A stretch of DNA of 33,424 nucleotides, taken from contig WJLW01000010.1 in NCBI GenBank assembly GCA_014728295.1, positions 1 to 33,424 of the forward strand, written 5' to 3'. Position 1 is the stretch's first letter. Each line of letters starts with the position of its first letter. The translations under genes and the position numbers were made by a program. Positions 18,122 to 27,042 of the stretch are shown in pieces. Origin of the DNA: Chitinivibrionales bacterium (GTDB lineage: Bacteria > Fibrobacterota > Chitinivibrionia > Chitinivibrionales > WJKA01). A model generated the notes under the pieces. That model was not told where the DNA came from and did no database searches. It saw nothing but the letters and a program-made list of their open reading frames with translations.

Positions 18122-18531
18122 ATTTAACTATTCCCACCCATCGAATATAGAAATAACCCGGGAAGGTACATTGATTGCCTGCTATGCCGGGGGCGACAGT
18201 GAGGGCGAAAACATCCGCATCGGCGCGCGCAAGGCGGCAGCGCGGTGAAACGCAGCAAAACTGGATGACAATTATCCCGGCTAATAATTATCCTGGCGAT
18301 CTGCCCGGTGGCGATCCCTGGAACGATGTGCGCTATTATTCCTCGGCTGACGGAACATTTCCCGGCTCAGGCGGCATGATCGGTGAACAGGCCGATCCGA
18401 CCTTTCATCCAGGCATCCGATCGCACGGTCTATTGCCTCTGGACCGGGCGCAACTCGGCCTCACTGCGCCTGATCGCGATAGATCCGGATAAGATGGTTG
18501 AGCTGCTGGAGCCGCTGTGGCCGCCGTTCTG
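18122..18531 (+). pseudogene. Remnant of a secreted sialidase/BNR-type glycosidase
   Basis: Pieces of one protein appear in successive frames. First comes NYSHPSNIEITREGTLIACY with AGGDSEGENIRIGA (about 18125-18225), the usual first blade of Asp-box enzymes. Then, in another frame, WMTIIPANNYPGD, DPWNDVRYYSSADGTFPGSG and MIGEQADPTFHPG (about 18260-18415). Then, in a third frame, SDRTVYCLWTGRNSASLRLI and AIDPDKMVELLEPLWPPF to a stop at 18529-18531. The start, signal peptide and several blades are missing. It follows the broken PL14-like lyase and completes a run of three damaged glycan-degradation genes. Confidence 0.65.
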
Positions 18532-18684
18532 ATATCCTGCCTGTTTGATTGATTATTTTTTTGCGAGCGGCCAGCAGCCCTCAATTGCCGCAAAAAGCCA
18601 GTGCCTTAGAGGTCATTACGCAGCCAATGGCCAAACTGATTGGAAAGAACTTGACGGCTTCTCACCTATCGTGCTATGGAAATG

Positions 18685-19427
18685 CTATTTCTTGATAGAT
18701 GAGCGTTTGATGATTTCTGTGGTAGATTTCTCATCGATCAACAAGATAAAAATGGTTCCCGGTTGTGATCCGGCGGCTTGACTTGCCATTAATTCGACTG
18801 GATGAACAACCGGTACGGTACGACCCAGAACGTTTACCAATCTGCTACCATAGGCTTCATTGCTATTGATCCTGAAAGACCGACCGGGCCAAGCCCTTAC
18901 GGTTTCGGATAGTATCTCCATGCTGCCTATAACGGTGGTCTCATAGTCAGTATTGCATAACTATCGGCCCTGGGCTGGGATGGCGATTTTAGCCAGAATC
19001 CGGTAAACTCAATATCGGGCAGATCATCACTATCGAGCTTGCCTACAGCGAGTCCTTCGGATTTATCAATCTCGGTATCGATTGATTTCAGTACCCAGCT
19101 TGAAATATCATTCAGCTTGCAGGATCCAAGAAAGGAACGCAAAGGATGGTCGGGATGTATCTCGTGTTTAACTCATGTTCCCTGGACAGAGGAGGGAGCT
19201 TCAAACCAGGCGAATATACTGGAATTTGCGTGCTTTCCCCCGCAGATAGCAACGACATCTGCGCGTCCATCTCCATTAAGGTCGGCAGCATCCATGGCTT
19301 GAACGCCATTCGCATGCCCCTCAGATGCATCTTTCGACAGTTTGAATGAAGTCTCGCCGCAGGAAATTGCAGGAACCAATGCAGCAATGATCAAAAATCC
19401 CAAAGTGTCAGTCAATATATTTCTCAT
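18685..19427 (-). pseudogene. Secreted FG-GAP/VCBS-repeat protein, broken
   Basis: Reading leftward from the ATG at 19425-19427 gives a signal peptide (MRNILTDTLGFLIIAALVPA) and an FG-GAP calcium-binding blade (DAADLNGDGRADVVAICGG), then SSIFAWFEAPSSVQGT and a TGA. The same frame resumes directly as VKHEIHPDHPLRSFLG, SIDTEIDKSEGLAVGKLDSD and DDLPDIEFTGFW, so the stop may be a mutated Trp codon (TGG to TGA). Near 18930-18945 a frameshift leads to the last part, IGSMEILSETVRAWPGRSFR, and a sorting-like tail with LVNVLGR, GSQPGTIFILLIDEKS and EIIKRSSIKK. The repaired protein would be about 245 residues, short for a seven-bladed propeller, so blades may have been lost. Confidence 0.6.
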
Positions 19428-19628
19428 AAAATCCGCTTTCGAACATCGAAATCCATGTGTCGATTTCCTGCTTCAATCGATTATAAAGAATAGTATCTAT
19501 AATTTAATCACAAAGGCCTCAATATCCAAATGCTTTTTCAAATAAGAGCCATCACCAGGGGTGGTCGAACCACACGAAATGTTAATGCCATTCTGAACCC
19601 TGTAAAAGCGGCACATACTCTCTCTGCC
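19428..19628. other. Intergenic spacer between two leftward genes
   Basis: Two hundred bases containing no convincing coding frame. No clear terminator is visible after the lipoprotein gene. Confidence 0.4.
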
Positions 19629-21299
19629 CTACTTAATTTCAACAAGCGAACTTCCCGGCTTCTGATTTTCATACGATAATCGAATCCATTCGGCCGACCG
19701 CGCCACCGATTCGATTCTCACTTCGTCTATCTTCCCGATAAACTTTTGCGTCGCCGACAGGTCTTTCTCTTCCCACGCAATGTACGTATTGTAGTCGGCA
19801 GCGGCCAGCGTTCCAGGTTTGCGATAGCGCAGCTCCTCAATGCCGTTAATAAAAAGAGCGCTCTCCAAACCATCAAAGGTCAGGCAGATATGCGTCCACT
19901 GCTCTAAGGCAACAGGATTTTGCGACGTTAGCGTTTGACCTGCGGTGTCAAGTTTCATGACCCCCTGCACCATGTGTTCCCCGGCGGTAGCCGGTTGGTT
20001 GTAAATAAAGCCCCACGAATGATACACACCATCGGCGGGTTTATGCACAATCCGGGCCCAATTGTTTTTCTGCGACGGCGCGATCCAGGCCGAAATGGTC
20101 AGAAATGCCGGGTTGATATTACCGAGCGTGTCGTGGTCGTCAAGATCCAGCGAATCGCACATGCCGATTAGCCCGACTACCTGTTCATCACCATCGTACA
20201 ATCCAGGTCGCGCATGAAAAGCATCCTGGGCACTGTTGGGCCGGTTGGCTTGTCCGCTTGCAGTCAGGTGCCAGGCCCCGACCACACCAAACTGCGGTGA
20301 GAACACAGAATGTCCCGAGGACGCCGCACTGGCAGCGGGATTCCCCCAGAAAAGCTGCATTTGAGTAACAGCATCGACATAAATCGTATCGACCAGGACC
20401 CAGACCGCGGCAGTGCCGGCAGTGCTGTCCCACTGCTCGATCTCAAAGGGAAAGTGCGTTCCGTCTGCCTTAACAAAGCGGATGTCTTCACCATTCGATT
20501 GAGCCATTTCAAAATTAAAATTGCTCCGGTTCAATCTCACCAGCAGCGGAAAATGTTGAACATTTTCCGAGAAGAGCATGCCGCCCGTTTGCGCATCAAT
20601 GTCTACTCGGGCACGCCGTGTCCAGGCACCCGCAGTTGATATCAGCGTATACTCGCCTGAACGGACGCCGACACTGTCAATAGTGATTGGTTCAGCTCCC
20701 GGTGATGAGGGATCAATCCGGAACCTGAAAGTTCCCTCCGGCAAATTTCCCACCTTAAAGATCCCGCTGTCGCTGACCGGAATTAATCGCTCCATGCCAA
20801 AAATTCGGACGTATCCAATACCGGCCGATGAATCGACTTTGCCGACAATTGTGGCAAACGGCTTCGCGGTGCTTGTCCCGAGATCTAACACCTGGGAGTC
20901 CGATTCCTCCACCACAAAATCGACTAACGCGGCATGTGAAACCGTGTCGCTAATCTCGATAAAAAATACGCCCGTATCCAATGAATCGATTGTAAAAAAG
21001 CCATTCTCATTCGTGCTCGTGTTTGCCGAGATCCTCCGGGAGTGCAACGGGTCACTCAATGGGTTTCCCGGTACCCACTTTTTTTTCCGAAGGAATACGG
21101 TGGCATTGACAACCGGATCGCCTGATTCATATCGGACTGTTCCACGGCATGCAACAACTTCGGTAGCACTACCTTCGCCACTGCCATCCTTTGCCACCGG
21201 TGATGTGCATCCGCCAGGTAACACACAGCCCAGAAGAAAAAGTAGCGTGCCTGCAGCTTGAGCACAACAGATAAGGGAGTGGAATTTATTACGAATCAT
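19629..21299 (-). CDS. DUF2341/LamG lipoprotein, Fibrobacterota type
   Basis: A 556-residue protein with a lipoprotein signal: hydrophobic AAGTLLFLLGCVLPGG followed by Cys31, so it should be lipidated and anchored. Next come two carboxypeptidase-regulatory-like beta domains (VACRGTVRYESGDPVVNATV near 50, ATIVGKVDSSAGIGYVRIFG near 150), then DUF2341 (~228-325; FPLLVRLNRSNFNF, FPFEIEQWD, MQLFWGNPAA) and a LamG/concanavalin-like domain (~345-545; TISAWIAPS, WTHICLTFDGLESALFINGI, GKIDEVRIESVARSAEWIRL). This architecture is frequent in Fibrobacterota and is thought to serve surface adhesion or glycan binding. Its ATG overlaps the stop of the regulator gene (ATGA), so the two are translated as a pair and the regulator probably controls it. 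Confidence 0.88.
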   Translation of the reverse strand: MIRNKFHSLICCAQAAGTLLFLLGCVLPGGCTSPVAKDGSGEGSATEVVACRGTVRYESGDPVVNATVFLRKKKWVPGNPLSDPLHSRRISANTSTNENGFFTIDSLDTGVFFIEISDTVSHAALVDFVVEESDSQVLDLGTSTAKPFATIVGKVDSSAGIGYVRIFGMERLIPVSDSGIFKVGNLPEGTFRFRIDPSSPGAEPITIDSVGVRSGEYTLISTAGAWTRRARVDIDAQTGGMLFSENVQHFPLLVRLNRSNFNFEMAQSNGEDIRFVKADGTHFPFEIEQWDSTAGTAAVWVLVDTIYVDAVTQMQLFWGNPAASAASSGHSVFSPQFGVVGAWHLTASGQANRPNSAQDAFHARPGLYDGDEQVVGLIGMCDSLDLDDHDTLGNINPAFLTISAWIAPSQKNNWARIVHKPADGVYHSWGFIYNQPATAGEHMVQGVMKLDTAGQTLTSQNPVALEQWTHICLTFDGLESALFINGIEELRYRKPGTLAAADYNTYIAWEEKDLSATQKFIGKIDEVRIESVARSAEWIRLSYENQKPGSSLVEIK

Positions 21300-22132
21300 T
21301 TGTCACTTACCCTGCGTATTGACTTTGATAGTGGAAATAGCTGCATATTTACCTGACAAACGCGACTGATACCCGTATCTTTTCGCACCATTTCCAGGAT
21401 CTCCCGTCTGAACGCATGCATTTTTGACATAATCTCGTTGTAGGTGTTATCTGAAACACTGCCTGTCACACTGGAGATTACCCGGTCATTTTTATCGACC
21501 TGCGCAAGCGCATCGCGCATTCGCTCTACCGTTTCTATAACAAAGTTATTGACAGTGTAGGGGTGCTCATCGAATCCGGTAGACTGTATCTTGTTAATAA
21601 GCTTGAATGAGCCACCGGGTTCACGCGAAATCAATTTATGCTTGAGCAGCATTTTCACGGCCCGCTTAGCATCGGCCTCGCTGATTTTCGGGATTAAAAG
21701 CTGCCCCAGTTTTCTGTAGTCTCCATCAAACGGATAAAAATTTAAAAGCTCCCTGACGGCGATATAGTACCAACGGCTGAAAATTTCAAAGTTCGATGGG
21801 TCGATGAAATGAATATTTGACTGCCTGAAGTTGAGCATATTCTGGAACGCTTCGTATCGTTGTATTTCTGTGGCTGCCTGATTAAATGCAATCATCAAAA
21901 AGAAATAGGCTTTCTCGCTTTTCCTGAGTGAAAATATGCGCGTAAATGCTTCGGCAACATGGTTTGAAATTGGCCGGATTCCTTTGAAAATTTGCGTTAC
22001 ATACCCATTTGACCGAAATCCCGCCTCTTGCGCGATAACGGCATAAGAAAGCCCCTTACGCTCCTTCTTGAGGGCACGATAGGCGTCGTATAAATATTTA
22101 CGGTAGTCTGTGTAGCGGTATATCGATTCCAT
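21296..22132 (-). CDS. TIGR02147-family regulatory protein
   Basis: A 278-residue protein matching the TIGR02147 family, found mainly in Fibrobacter and relatives. It starts with YRYTDYRKYLYDAYRALKKE, followed by a helix-turn-helix-like part (YAVIAQEAGFRSNGYVTQIF, residues ~28-50) and the FTRIFSLRKSEKAYFFLMI helix; RWYYIAVRELLNFYPFDGD sits in the middle. The function is thought to be transcriptional regulation but is not established. It is first in a two-gene unit with the lipoprotein gene, overlapping it by four bases. A consensus-like promoter lies 34-63 bases upstream. Confidence 0.88.
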   Translation of the reverse strand: MESIYRYTDYRKYLYDAYRALKKERKGLSYAVIAQEAGFRSNGYVTQIFKGIRPISNHVAEAFTRIFSLRKSEKAYFFLMIAFNQAATEIQRYEAFQNMLNFRQSNIHFIDPSNFEIFSRWYYIAVRELLNFYPFDGDYRKLGQLLIPKISEADAKRAVKMLLKHKLISREPGGSFKLINKIQSTGFDEHPYTVNNFVIETVERMRDALAQVDKNDRVISSVTGSVSDNTYNEIMSKMHAFRREILEMVRKDTGISRVCQVNMQLFPLSKSIRRVSDK

Positions 22133-22165
22133 GATGTGTGTTCGATCTGCGTTCTAATACAAGAA

Positions 22166-22195
22166 AATATACAAATAATTAAAACGATATGTCAA
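22166..22195 (-). promoter_or_regulatory. Sigma-70-type promoter of the regulator/lipoprotein pair
   Basis: On the minus strand TTGACA (22190-22195) and TATATT (22166-22171) are separated by 18 bases. Transcription would start about 25-30 bases before the regulator ATG. Confidence 0.7.
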
Positions 22196-22535
22196 TAATA
22201 TGTGCTAAATTTTATCATTTATTATATATTTATTTTCAATAACTTATAGGATATATAGTATATTTATTGATATAATTTGCTTAATTAGTTATATTTACAA
22301 TATCCAACATAAAAATCAAAAGGTGAGGTCAATAGGTGACCTCCAGGCGCAGCAAGAAAGGAAAACCAAAAAGTGGTCCGCAGATTGATGAACCTGGGGC
22401 CAACATTCTTTGTGTATGCCTCTTCCAACAGAGAGAATTTCACGGATCAGAAGATTGTTGTTGGCATGCATTTCATTCACCAAGACTAAAGCAATAGGAC
22501 CATAGTAACTCACAAATAATATGCGGAGGTTGTTT
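22196..22535. other. Intergenic region, AT-rich then mixed, with an inverted repeat
   Basis: The first 120 bases are extremely AT-rich (promoter side of the regulator). From 22320 the composition changes. A leftward frame ending at 22316 and a rightward frame with LGPTFFVYASSNRENFTDQK both exist but conflict and have no recognised family. The unknown secreted-protein gene begins at 22536. Confidence 0.4.
22325..22343. promoter_or_regulatory. Perfect 7-base inverted repeat, possible operator or hairpin
   Basis: GAGGTCA, ATAGG, TGACCTC. It lies about 190 bases upstream of the secreted-protein gene, in the region where composition changes. An operator is only one possibility. Confidence 0.35.
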
Positions 22536-23729
22536 ATGAAGAAGCTTGGATGCATATATGTACCCACCCTCGTAATATTTGCAATAACCTCAGCGTTTCC
22601 TCAACGGGATCCCTGGTTTTGGCCCTTTGCCGTCAATAGCATCTGGAACCTTGCCATTCACCAGAATGCCCAATACATCGCTGCTGATATTGCGCCCCAT
22701 GCCCGATACAGTGTTGATGTCAATTATCTGTTGAAGGAAGACAGCGGCGATCCCCAGGTGAACGTTTACAAAAACACAAGCTGGGGCGCGGGACGCTGTA
22801 CAAATAATGGGTTCTTATTTTCCATGCATTTCCCAAATTATCTGGTAGTACCGGATGCCCGCCAAGGATCGACGCCAAATAATAATCTGGCATTCTTGAT
22901 GCTCAATGGTATGGTACGCCAGAACAATGTTCTCGCACGCTGCAACGCAGGAGGGCCGGTTTATATGCGGTCGTGGTACAAAGATATCGACCCAAAAGGC
23001 GACGGTGTGACGAACAGCGTTGGTCAAGGGGCGTCGGGCATGAGCTCACTTGGCGGGACCATCCGCAAAGGGGAACTGGTGAGTGATGAGCCGATTCGAC
23101 ATGCGCTCAAATTCACCATCTGGGCAGATGAATATTTTTACTACCAGTCGAATAAAAGCTCCTGCTACCGCTGGCCCGCCCGCGCGTGTGATTCTTATGC
23201 CGATCAAAGCGGAAAATACCGTGGAATAAATCCCAAGCTGGTCATGGGTATTTTATTAGCGATAAAGCCGGAAGTTTCCCTTTCTTCACAAAATATCGAG
23301 ACCGAACCGGGGAAGAAAATATTTGCCGCCATGCAGACCTATGGCGGTTATATTGTTGAAGATGCCGCATGGGATTGCTGGTACTTTATTACTGAAAAGG
23401 GCGTACGAGAAGAGGTGCAGAACAAGTACGGTGTCAATTTAAAAACCGGTACCAACGACGGCCCTTTAAAAAGAGATATGGATAAAATTGTAAAACTCCT
23501 TCATATTATCGACAATAATTCTGCTGATAATATTGGCGGTGGTCCAACCGATGATCTCGACAACCGCCTGGCAGATCAGGCCCCGCCTTTTGATCAGGCG
23601 ACGAAGCTTAAACCTGCTGCGTTTCGCAGAAATTTATCTCAAAGTGCAAAGTCGCAATTCGAAACGTATACTTTAAAAGGTCAAAGAATATATTTAAAAC
23701 ACAACAATGCCTACCGGGGGGCATCTTGA
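22536..23729 (+). CDS. Secreted protein of unknown function (397 residues)
   Basis: The start is fixed by GGAGG (22525-22529) seven bases before the ATG. It has a signal peptide (MKKLGCIYVPTLVIFAITSA), then FPQRDPWFWPFAVNSIWNLA, PDARQGSTPNNNLAFLML, SGMSSLGGTIRKGEL, EPIRHALKFTIWADEYFYY, YRWPARACDSYAD, KLVMGILLAIKPEV and FAAMQTYGGYIVEDAAWD. This pattern recalls a family of bacterial and fungal extracellular proteins seen near glycan-degrading enzymes, but I do not know a function or fold name. The last ~40 residues (QFETYTLKGQRIYLKHNN) start like a C-terminal sorting domain and then stop early, so the tail may be cut by a frameshift. The following 23936 gene is probably a separate unit. Confidence 0.7.
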   Translation: MKKLGCIYVPTLVIFAITSAFPQRDPWFWPFAVNSIWNLAIHQNAQYIAADIAPHARYSVDVNYLLKEDSGDPQVNVYKNTSWGAGRCTNNGFLFSMHFPNYLVVPDARQGSTPNNNLAFLMLNGMVRQNNVLARCNAGGPVYMRSWYKDIDPKGDGVTNSVGQGASGMSSLGGTIRKGELVSDEPIRHALKFTIWADEYFYYQSNKSSCYRWPARACDSYADQSGKYRGINPKLVMGILLAIKPEVSLSSQNIETEPGKKIFAAMQTYGGYIVEDAAWDCWYFITEKGVREEVQNKYGVNLKTGTNDGPLKRDMDKIVKLLHIIDNNSADNIGGGPTDDLDNRLADQAPPFDQATKLKPAAFRRNLSQSAKSQFETYTLKGQRIYLKHNNAYRGAS

Positions 23730-23845
23730 TACTATCCGACTCGCATGTTTTGAAACCGAAACTATAATCTTAGCCTAACGATCATCCTAACATGATTACT
23801 GCTGGCTATTGTTAAGCTGTACAGCAACCTGATACAAAAACCCGC

Positions 23846-23860
23846 GCGGTCATTGACCGC
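23846..23860. promoter_or_regulatory. Inverted repeat between two secreted-protein genes
   Basis: GCGGTCA, T, TGACCGC: a seven-base perfect palindrome with a single-base centre. A second short palindrome, CCCGCGGG, follows near 23903-23910. No T run follows, so this could be an operator or leader hairpin rather than a terminator. Confidence 0.4.
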
Positions 23861-23935
23861 TTGTCGAAATGCGCGTTCTTTTTAAGAAGGTAAATTGGAA
23901 GGTCCCGCGGGTGGCAAAACAGTATTTTTAATAAT

Positions 23936-26179
23936 ATGTCTACAGTATTGAAATCAAGTTTCGGGATAATTCTGGTTGTATTGTCTGTTCAGAATTCCTG
24001 GTCCGGTTGGGCCGTCGGAGTAACAGCATCAAGCACCGGCGCCGGAGATCTGGTATTAAAATCGACTTCAAACGAAGAACGTCTTCTTGATGATGGTGTA
24101 TGCTATGGAGCATGTTATTCACCTTTAGGAAATGACGGCGCACCTTCTGAAATAGCGTATGTACAGGGAAGTGATATATACATTATCGGTGTTAACGGCA
24201 GTAATAAGCGGAAAATCAAGACTGGCGACATGTCCAGCAGCGGGACCTATGCTAATACGCTATCGTGGTGCAATAACGGATATATCTATTTTTCTCGCGG
24301 ATGGGCGATTTATCGGTATAATGCTGATGGTTCTACATCCGAAGAATTACTGCATACGTCAAAATATTCAAGTTGCGGTGACGGGATCAGACAACTGCAG
24401 GTGGCAAGGAGCGGAAACCGGGCAGCCTCGTGGGGTCGCCCCAAAGCGGGAAGTAGCTGCTCCGGCAAAAACGATGGACATGTAATTATCTACACACTAG
24501 GCAGTCCAAACAGTGACCGTCGGTACGACAACCACTGCATGGGTGCGATTTCCATGGATGGTACATTTTTTAATGCCTGTTATGCAAGTCACGAAAAAAG
24601 CGGGATTTTTTCTTTTGATAATCCTCCATCGACATGCAGCAGCAGCGGATCCTGTTTGGATCGGCTGGGAGTCTCGCCGTACAACGAAATAACCAGAGAA
24701 AGCGGGACATTTGATTTTCATCGTTTCAGCCAATGTGATAATGATTATATATGCTGGACAGAGGGGAGCCGCGGGTATGTCGGTAAGGTAAGCGATAATT
24801 CAAAGACAGCACACTGGAGCGGTTTTAAACCGCAAGATTACTATCCCGGTGATTTTTCTTCGCAATCAACAGGCCCGTCGGCAACGATCCACGAACCGGA
24901 CGATGGTGCGTCTTTTGTTCCGGGAACCAAGGTGACAATCAGGGCTACTGTTGTTGAGGGAAGTGCCGCAGTCAGCAACGTGGAGTTTTTTGTCAATGGT
25001 TCCTCCATTGAGCAGGACAATAGTGAACCATATGAAGCAGTCTGGACTGCAGGCAGTGAAGATGAATATACTATTAACGTATCGGTGAGCGATGCCAATG
25101 GAAACAGCAGTTCCGACAGTGTTACTATAGCGGTTGTTTCCCGCTATGCCTATCCGGACAGCGTTGCACACAAAATACCGGGTAAAATCGAGGCGGAACA
25201 TTTTGATTTCGGCGGCCAGGATATTGCGTACAACGATGATACGCCAGGTAACATACGGGGAAGCTTCAGGAGTTCCGAGGATGTCGATGCTGCAACCGGC
25301 GGAAGCAATATAATGGTAACAGCAACCGCGGGGGGAGAGTGGTTGAAGTATTCGGTAAATATTACCGAAGAGACGACATATAGCATACTCGTATCGGCAT
25401 CAAACGGCAGTGAACGCGGGGAATTTCATCTTGAGCTTGATGGCCGGGATATTAGCGGCCCGCTCACCGGGAGTACCGGTGGATATGAAACCAGGAAGCT
25501 GTTTACAGTAGACAATGTTGTCCTTGAGAAAGGCGAGAAAACGCTGACCCTGGTATTTGACAAGACAGGACACATTGTTGACTATTTTGAGATTGCATTG
25601 CCGAAACAGCTTATCGATCTCACTTCTCCGTCCGCGAATCAGGTTCTGGCTGCAGGTGACAAGCTCGTTGTTGCCTGGACAGCCGATACATCAATTATTA
25701 ACGATGTTCACATTGAATTCTCTGATGATGGTGGTATTGCGTTCAGGGACCTGTCATCGATTAAATTAAACAGCAGTATCGATGTTGGGCATGATGAATG
25801 GGGAAATTTTTCCTATACAATTACCGATGATATGATTTCTTCCGGGGCGCTGGTCCAGGTGCGGGAGTACGGCGCAAGCAGGCTTGCGCTGTCAAATCCA
25901 TTTACGATCACAAAAAAGACAAGCGAAGTAATTATGGATCTGACTGCAAAATGGGACAAATATTCATTTACATTGAATAGAGTATCAAACGGCCTGGCAG
26001 TACACACCGGTAATCTCGGCATACATACAATCCAGATTATTGATGTTCAGGGAAAAGCTACTGCAGCAATTCGTCTTGAAGCGAATAGCAATGATATAAT
26101 ACCTTTAGCTAAAGGCGTGTATATCGTCAATAGTATCAGCAATATGCAGACCTTTACCAGAATGATATCAGTGTATTGA
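23936..26179 (+). CDS. Large secreted beta-propeller/Ig/CBM6 protein
   Basis: A 747-residue secreted protein (signal peptide MSTVLKSSFGIILVVLSVQN). Residues ~45-310 form a TolB-like propeller (SEIAYVQGSDIYIIGVNG, LSWCNNGYIYFSRGWAIYRY). An Ig-like Big_9 domain follows (~315-405; ATIHEPDDGASFVPGTKVTI, VSNVEFFVNGSSI), then a CBM6 carbohydrate-binding module (~412-555; IPGKIEAEHFDFGGQDIAY, GGEWLKYSVNI, VDYFEIALP), a GPI-anchor-like/Ig domain (LTSPSANQVLAAGDKLVVAW) and a C-terminal sorting domain (IQIIDVQGKATAAI, LAKGVYIVNS). It probably binds a polysaccharide outside the cell; no catalytic domain is evident. There is no Shine-Dalgarno sequence before the ATG, only an A/T-rich leader. Confidence 0.85.
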   Translation: MSTVLKSSFGIILVVLSVQNSWSGWAVGVTASSTGAGDLVLKSTSNEERLLDDGVCYGACYSPLGNDGAPSEIAYVQGSDIYIIGVNGSNKRKIKTGDMSSSGTYANTLSWCNNGYIYFSRGWAIYRYNADGSTSEELLHTSKYSSCGDGIRQLQVARSGNRAASWGRPKAGSSCSGKNDGHVIIYTLGSPNSDRRYDNHCMGAISMDGTFFNACYASHEKSGIFSFDNPPSTCSSSGSCLDRLGVSPYNEITRESGTFDFHRFSQCDNDYICWTEGSRGYVGKVSDNSKTAHWSGFKPQDYYPGDFSSQSTGPSATIHEPDDGASFVPGTKVTIRATVVEGSAAVSNVEFFVNGSSIEQDNSEPYEAVWTAGSEDEYTINVSVSDANGNSSSDSVTIAVVSRYAYPDSVAHKIPGKIEAEHFDFGGQDIAYNDDTPGNIRGSFRSSEDVDAATGGSNIMVTATAGGEWLKYSVNITEETTYSILVSASNGSERGEFHLELDGRDISGPLTGSTGGYETRKLFTVDNVVLEKGEKTLTLVFDKTGHIVDYFEIALPKQLIDLTSPSANQVLAAGDKLVVAWTADTSIINDVHIEFSDDGGIAFRDLSSIKLNSSIDVGHDEWGNFSYTITDDMISSGALVQVREYGASRLALSNPFTITKKTSEVIMDLTAKWDKYSFTLNRVSNGLAVHTGNLGIHTIQIIDVQGKATAAIRLEANSNDIIPLAKGVYIVNSISNMQTFTRMISVY

Positions 26180-26550
26180 GAGAACGTTGGTAGCCGGTTG
26201 TATTGAAGCTAATCCGGGCCGATATGCGCTGCGCACCCGCAGTGTGCCAGTCGCCGGTTGTGTTCACGAGGAATGATGTACTCCACGGTTTCGCTGCATC
26301 TATAAGATCATTGGAACCAAACAAATAGACACGATGAAATCAACAAACAAATGCCGACCGTATCAGGAGAATGAGCTAAATCAGGATTGCTTTTTCTCTG
26401 AGTAAATAAAATGTTGCTTTTGTATTGAGCGGAACTCTGTTTCTTTCTGAAAATCAAACTCCCCTATCAGTTTACATTGGCATGATTATTGTTTATATTA
26501 ACTACAGTTATTGCTACCAAAAAATAATTAAAGAAAGGAACCATAAAACC
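26180..26550. other. Intergenic region with the rubrerythrin promoter
   Basis: About 370 bases. Apart from the promoter at 26471-26499 I see no coding frame, terminator or repeat that stands out. Confidence 0.5.
26471..26499 (+). promoter_or_regulatory. Sigma-70-type promoter of the rubrerythrin-like gene
   Basis: TTTACA (26471-26476), a 17-base spacer and TATATT (26494-26499), followed by a ~50-base leader to the ATG at 26551. No obvious operator overlaps it. Confidence 0.7.
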
Positions 26551-27042
26551 ATGTCAAAAGAAAACCTTACTCTTAATGAAATTTACCAGACATCTGTAAA
26601 TATCGAAAGAAACGCATCTGAATTCTACAAAAAGGCGGCAGATAATGCTTCTGACGAGGAGGTGAAAACGCTTTTTATCAAACTTAGCAGGATGGAAGAT
26701 GACCACGCTAAGACCTTTTCCGAAATGCGGGGCCAGCTTAAGGACGAAGAAGGCAGAGAAAATGTGTTTGACAGGGGAGACGAGATGTCTGCGCTCCTGG
26801 TATATGGGAAGGATCTTTACGGCTGGGAAGGAAAAGCCGGCCCAGACAAACCGCTAACCGGAAAAGAGGACCGGCTCGATCTGCTGAAATCAGCTCTTGA
26901 GGCGGAAAAAAACACTGTTATCTTTTATACAATGATAAAGCAGTATTCCAGTTCTCAAAGCCGAAAAAACGACATAGACAATATTATACTCGAAGAGATG
27001 AGACACATAGCGGCAATTGAGGATACCATCAGTAACAATTAA
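26551..27042 (+). CDS. Rubrerythrin/ferritin-like diiron protein
   Basis: A 163-residue, all-helical cytoplasmic protein of the ferritin-like superfamily. The expected metal-ligand glutamates fall at the right spacing: Glu in RNASEFYKKAA, ExxH in SRMEDDHAKTF, Glu in LEAEKNTVIFYTMIK, and ExxH in LEEMRHIAAIE. There is no C-terminal rubredoxin domain, so it is the short erythrin-like form. Relatives reduce peroxide or store/sense iron in anaerobes and microaerophiles, which fits an anaerobic glycan degrader. AAAGAAAGGA stands before the ATG at 26551; the earlier in-frame start at 26425 precedes the promoter and is rejected. The last 26 bases overlap the start of the DUF4160 remnant. Confidence 0.85.
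   Translation: MSKENLTLNEIYQTSVNIERNASEFYKKAADNASDEEVKTLFIKLSRMEDDHAKTFSEMRGQLKDEEGRENVFDRGDEMSALLVYGKDLYGWEGKAGPDKPLTGKEDRLDLLKSALEAEKNTVIFYTMIKQYSSSQSRKNDIDNIILEEMRHIAAIEDTISNN

Noticed and set aside
133..19190. TGA read as an amino acid (three in-frame TGA codons in otherwise continuous frames)
   Set aside because: Many intact genes here end with TGA at the expected place (beta-helix 2457, GH30, IS4 transposase, regulator, spike, ankyrin lipoprotein). A standard code with point mutations is simpler.
22316..22567. Leftward 83-codon frame upstream of the unknown secreted-protein gene
   Set aside because: Its start lies inside the signal peptide region of that gene, it has no recognised family, and a rightward frame in the same place is equally plausible.
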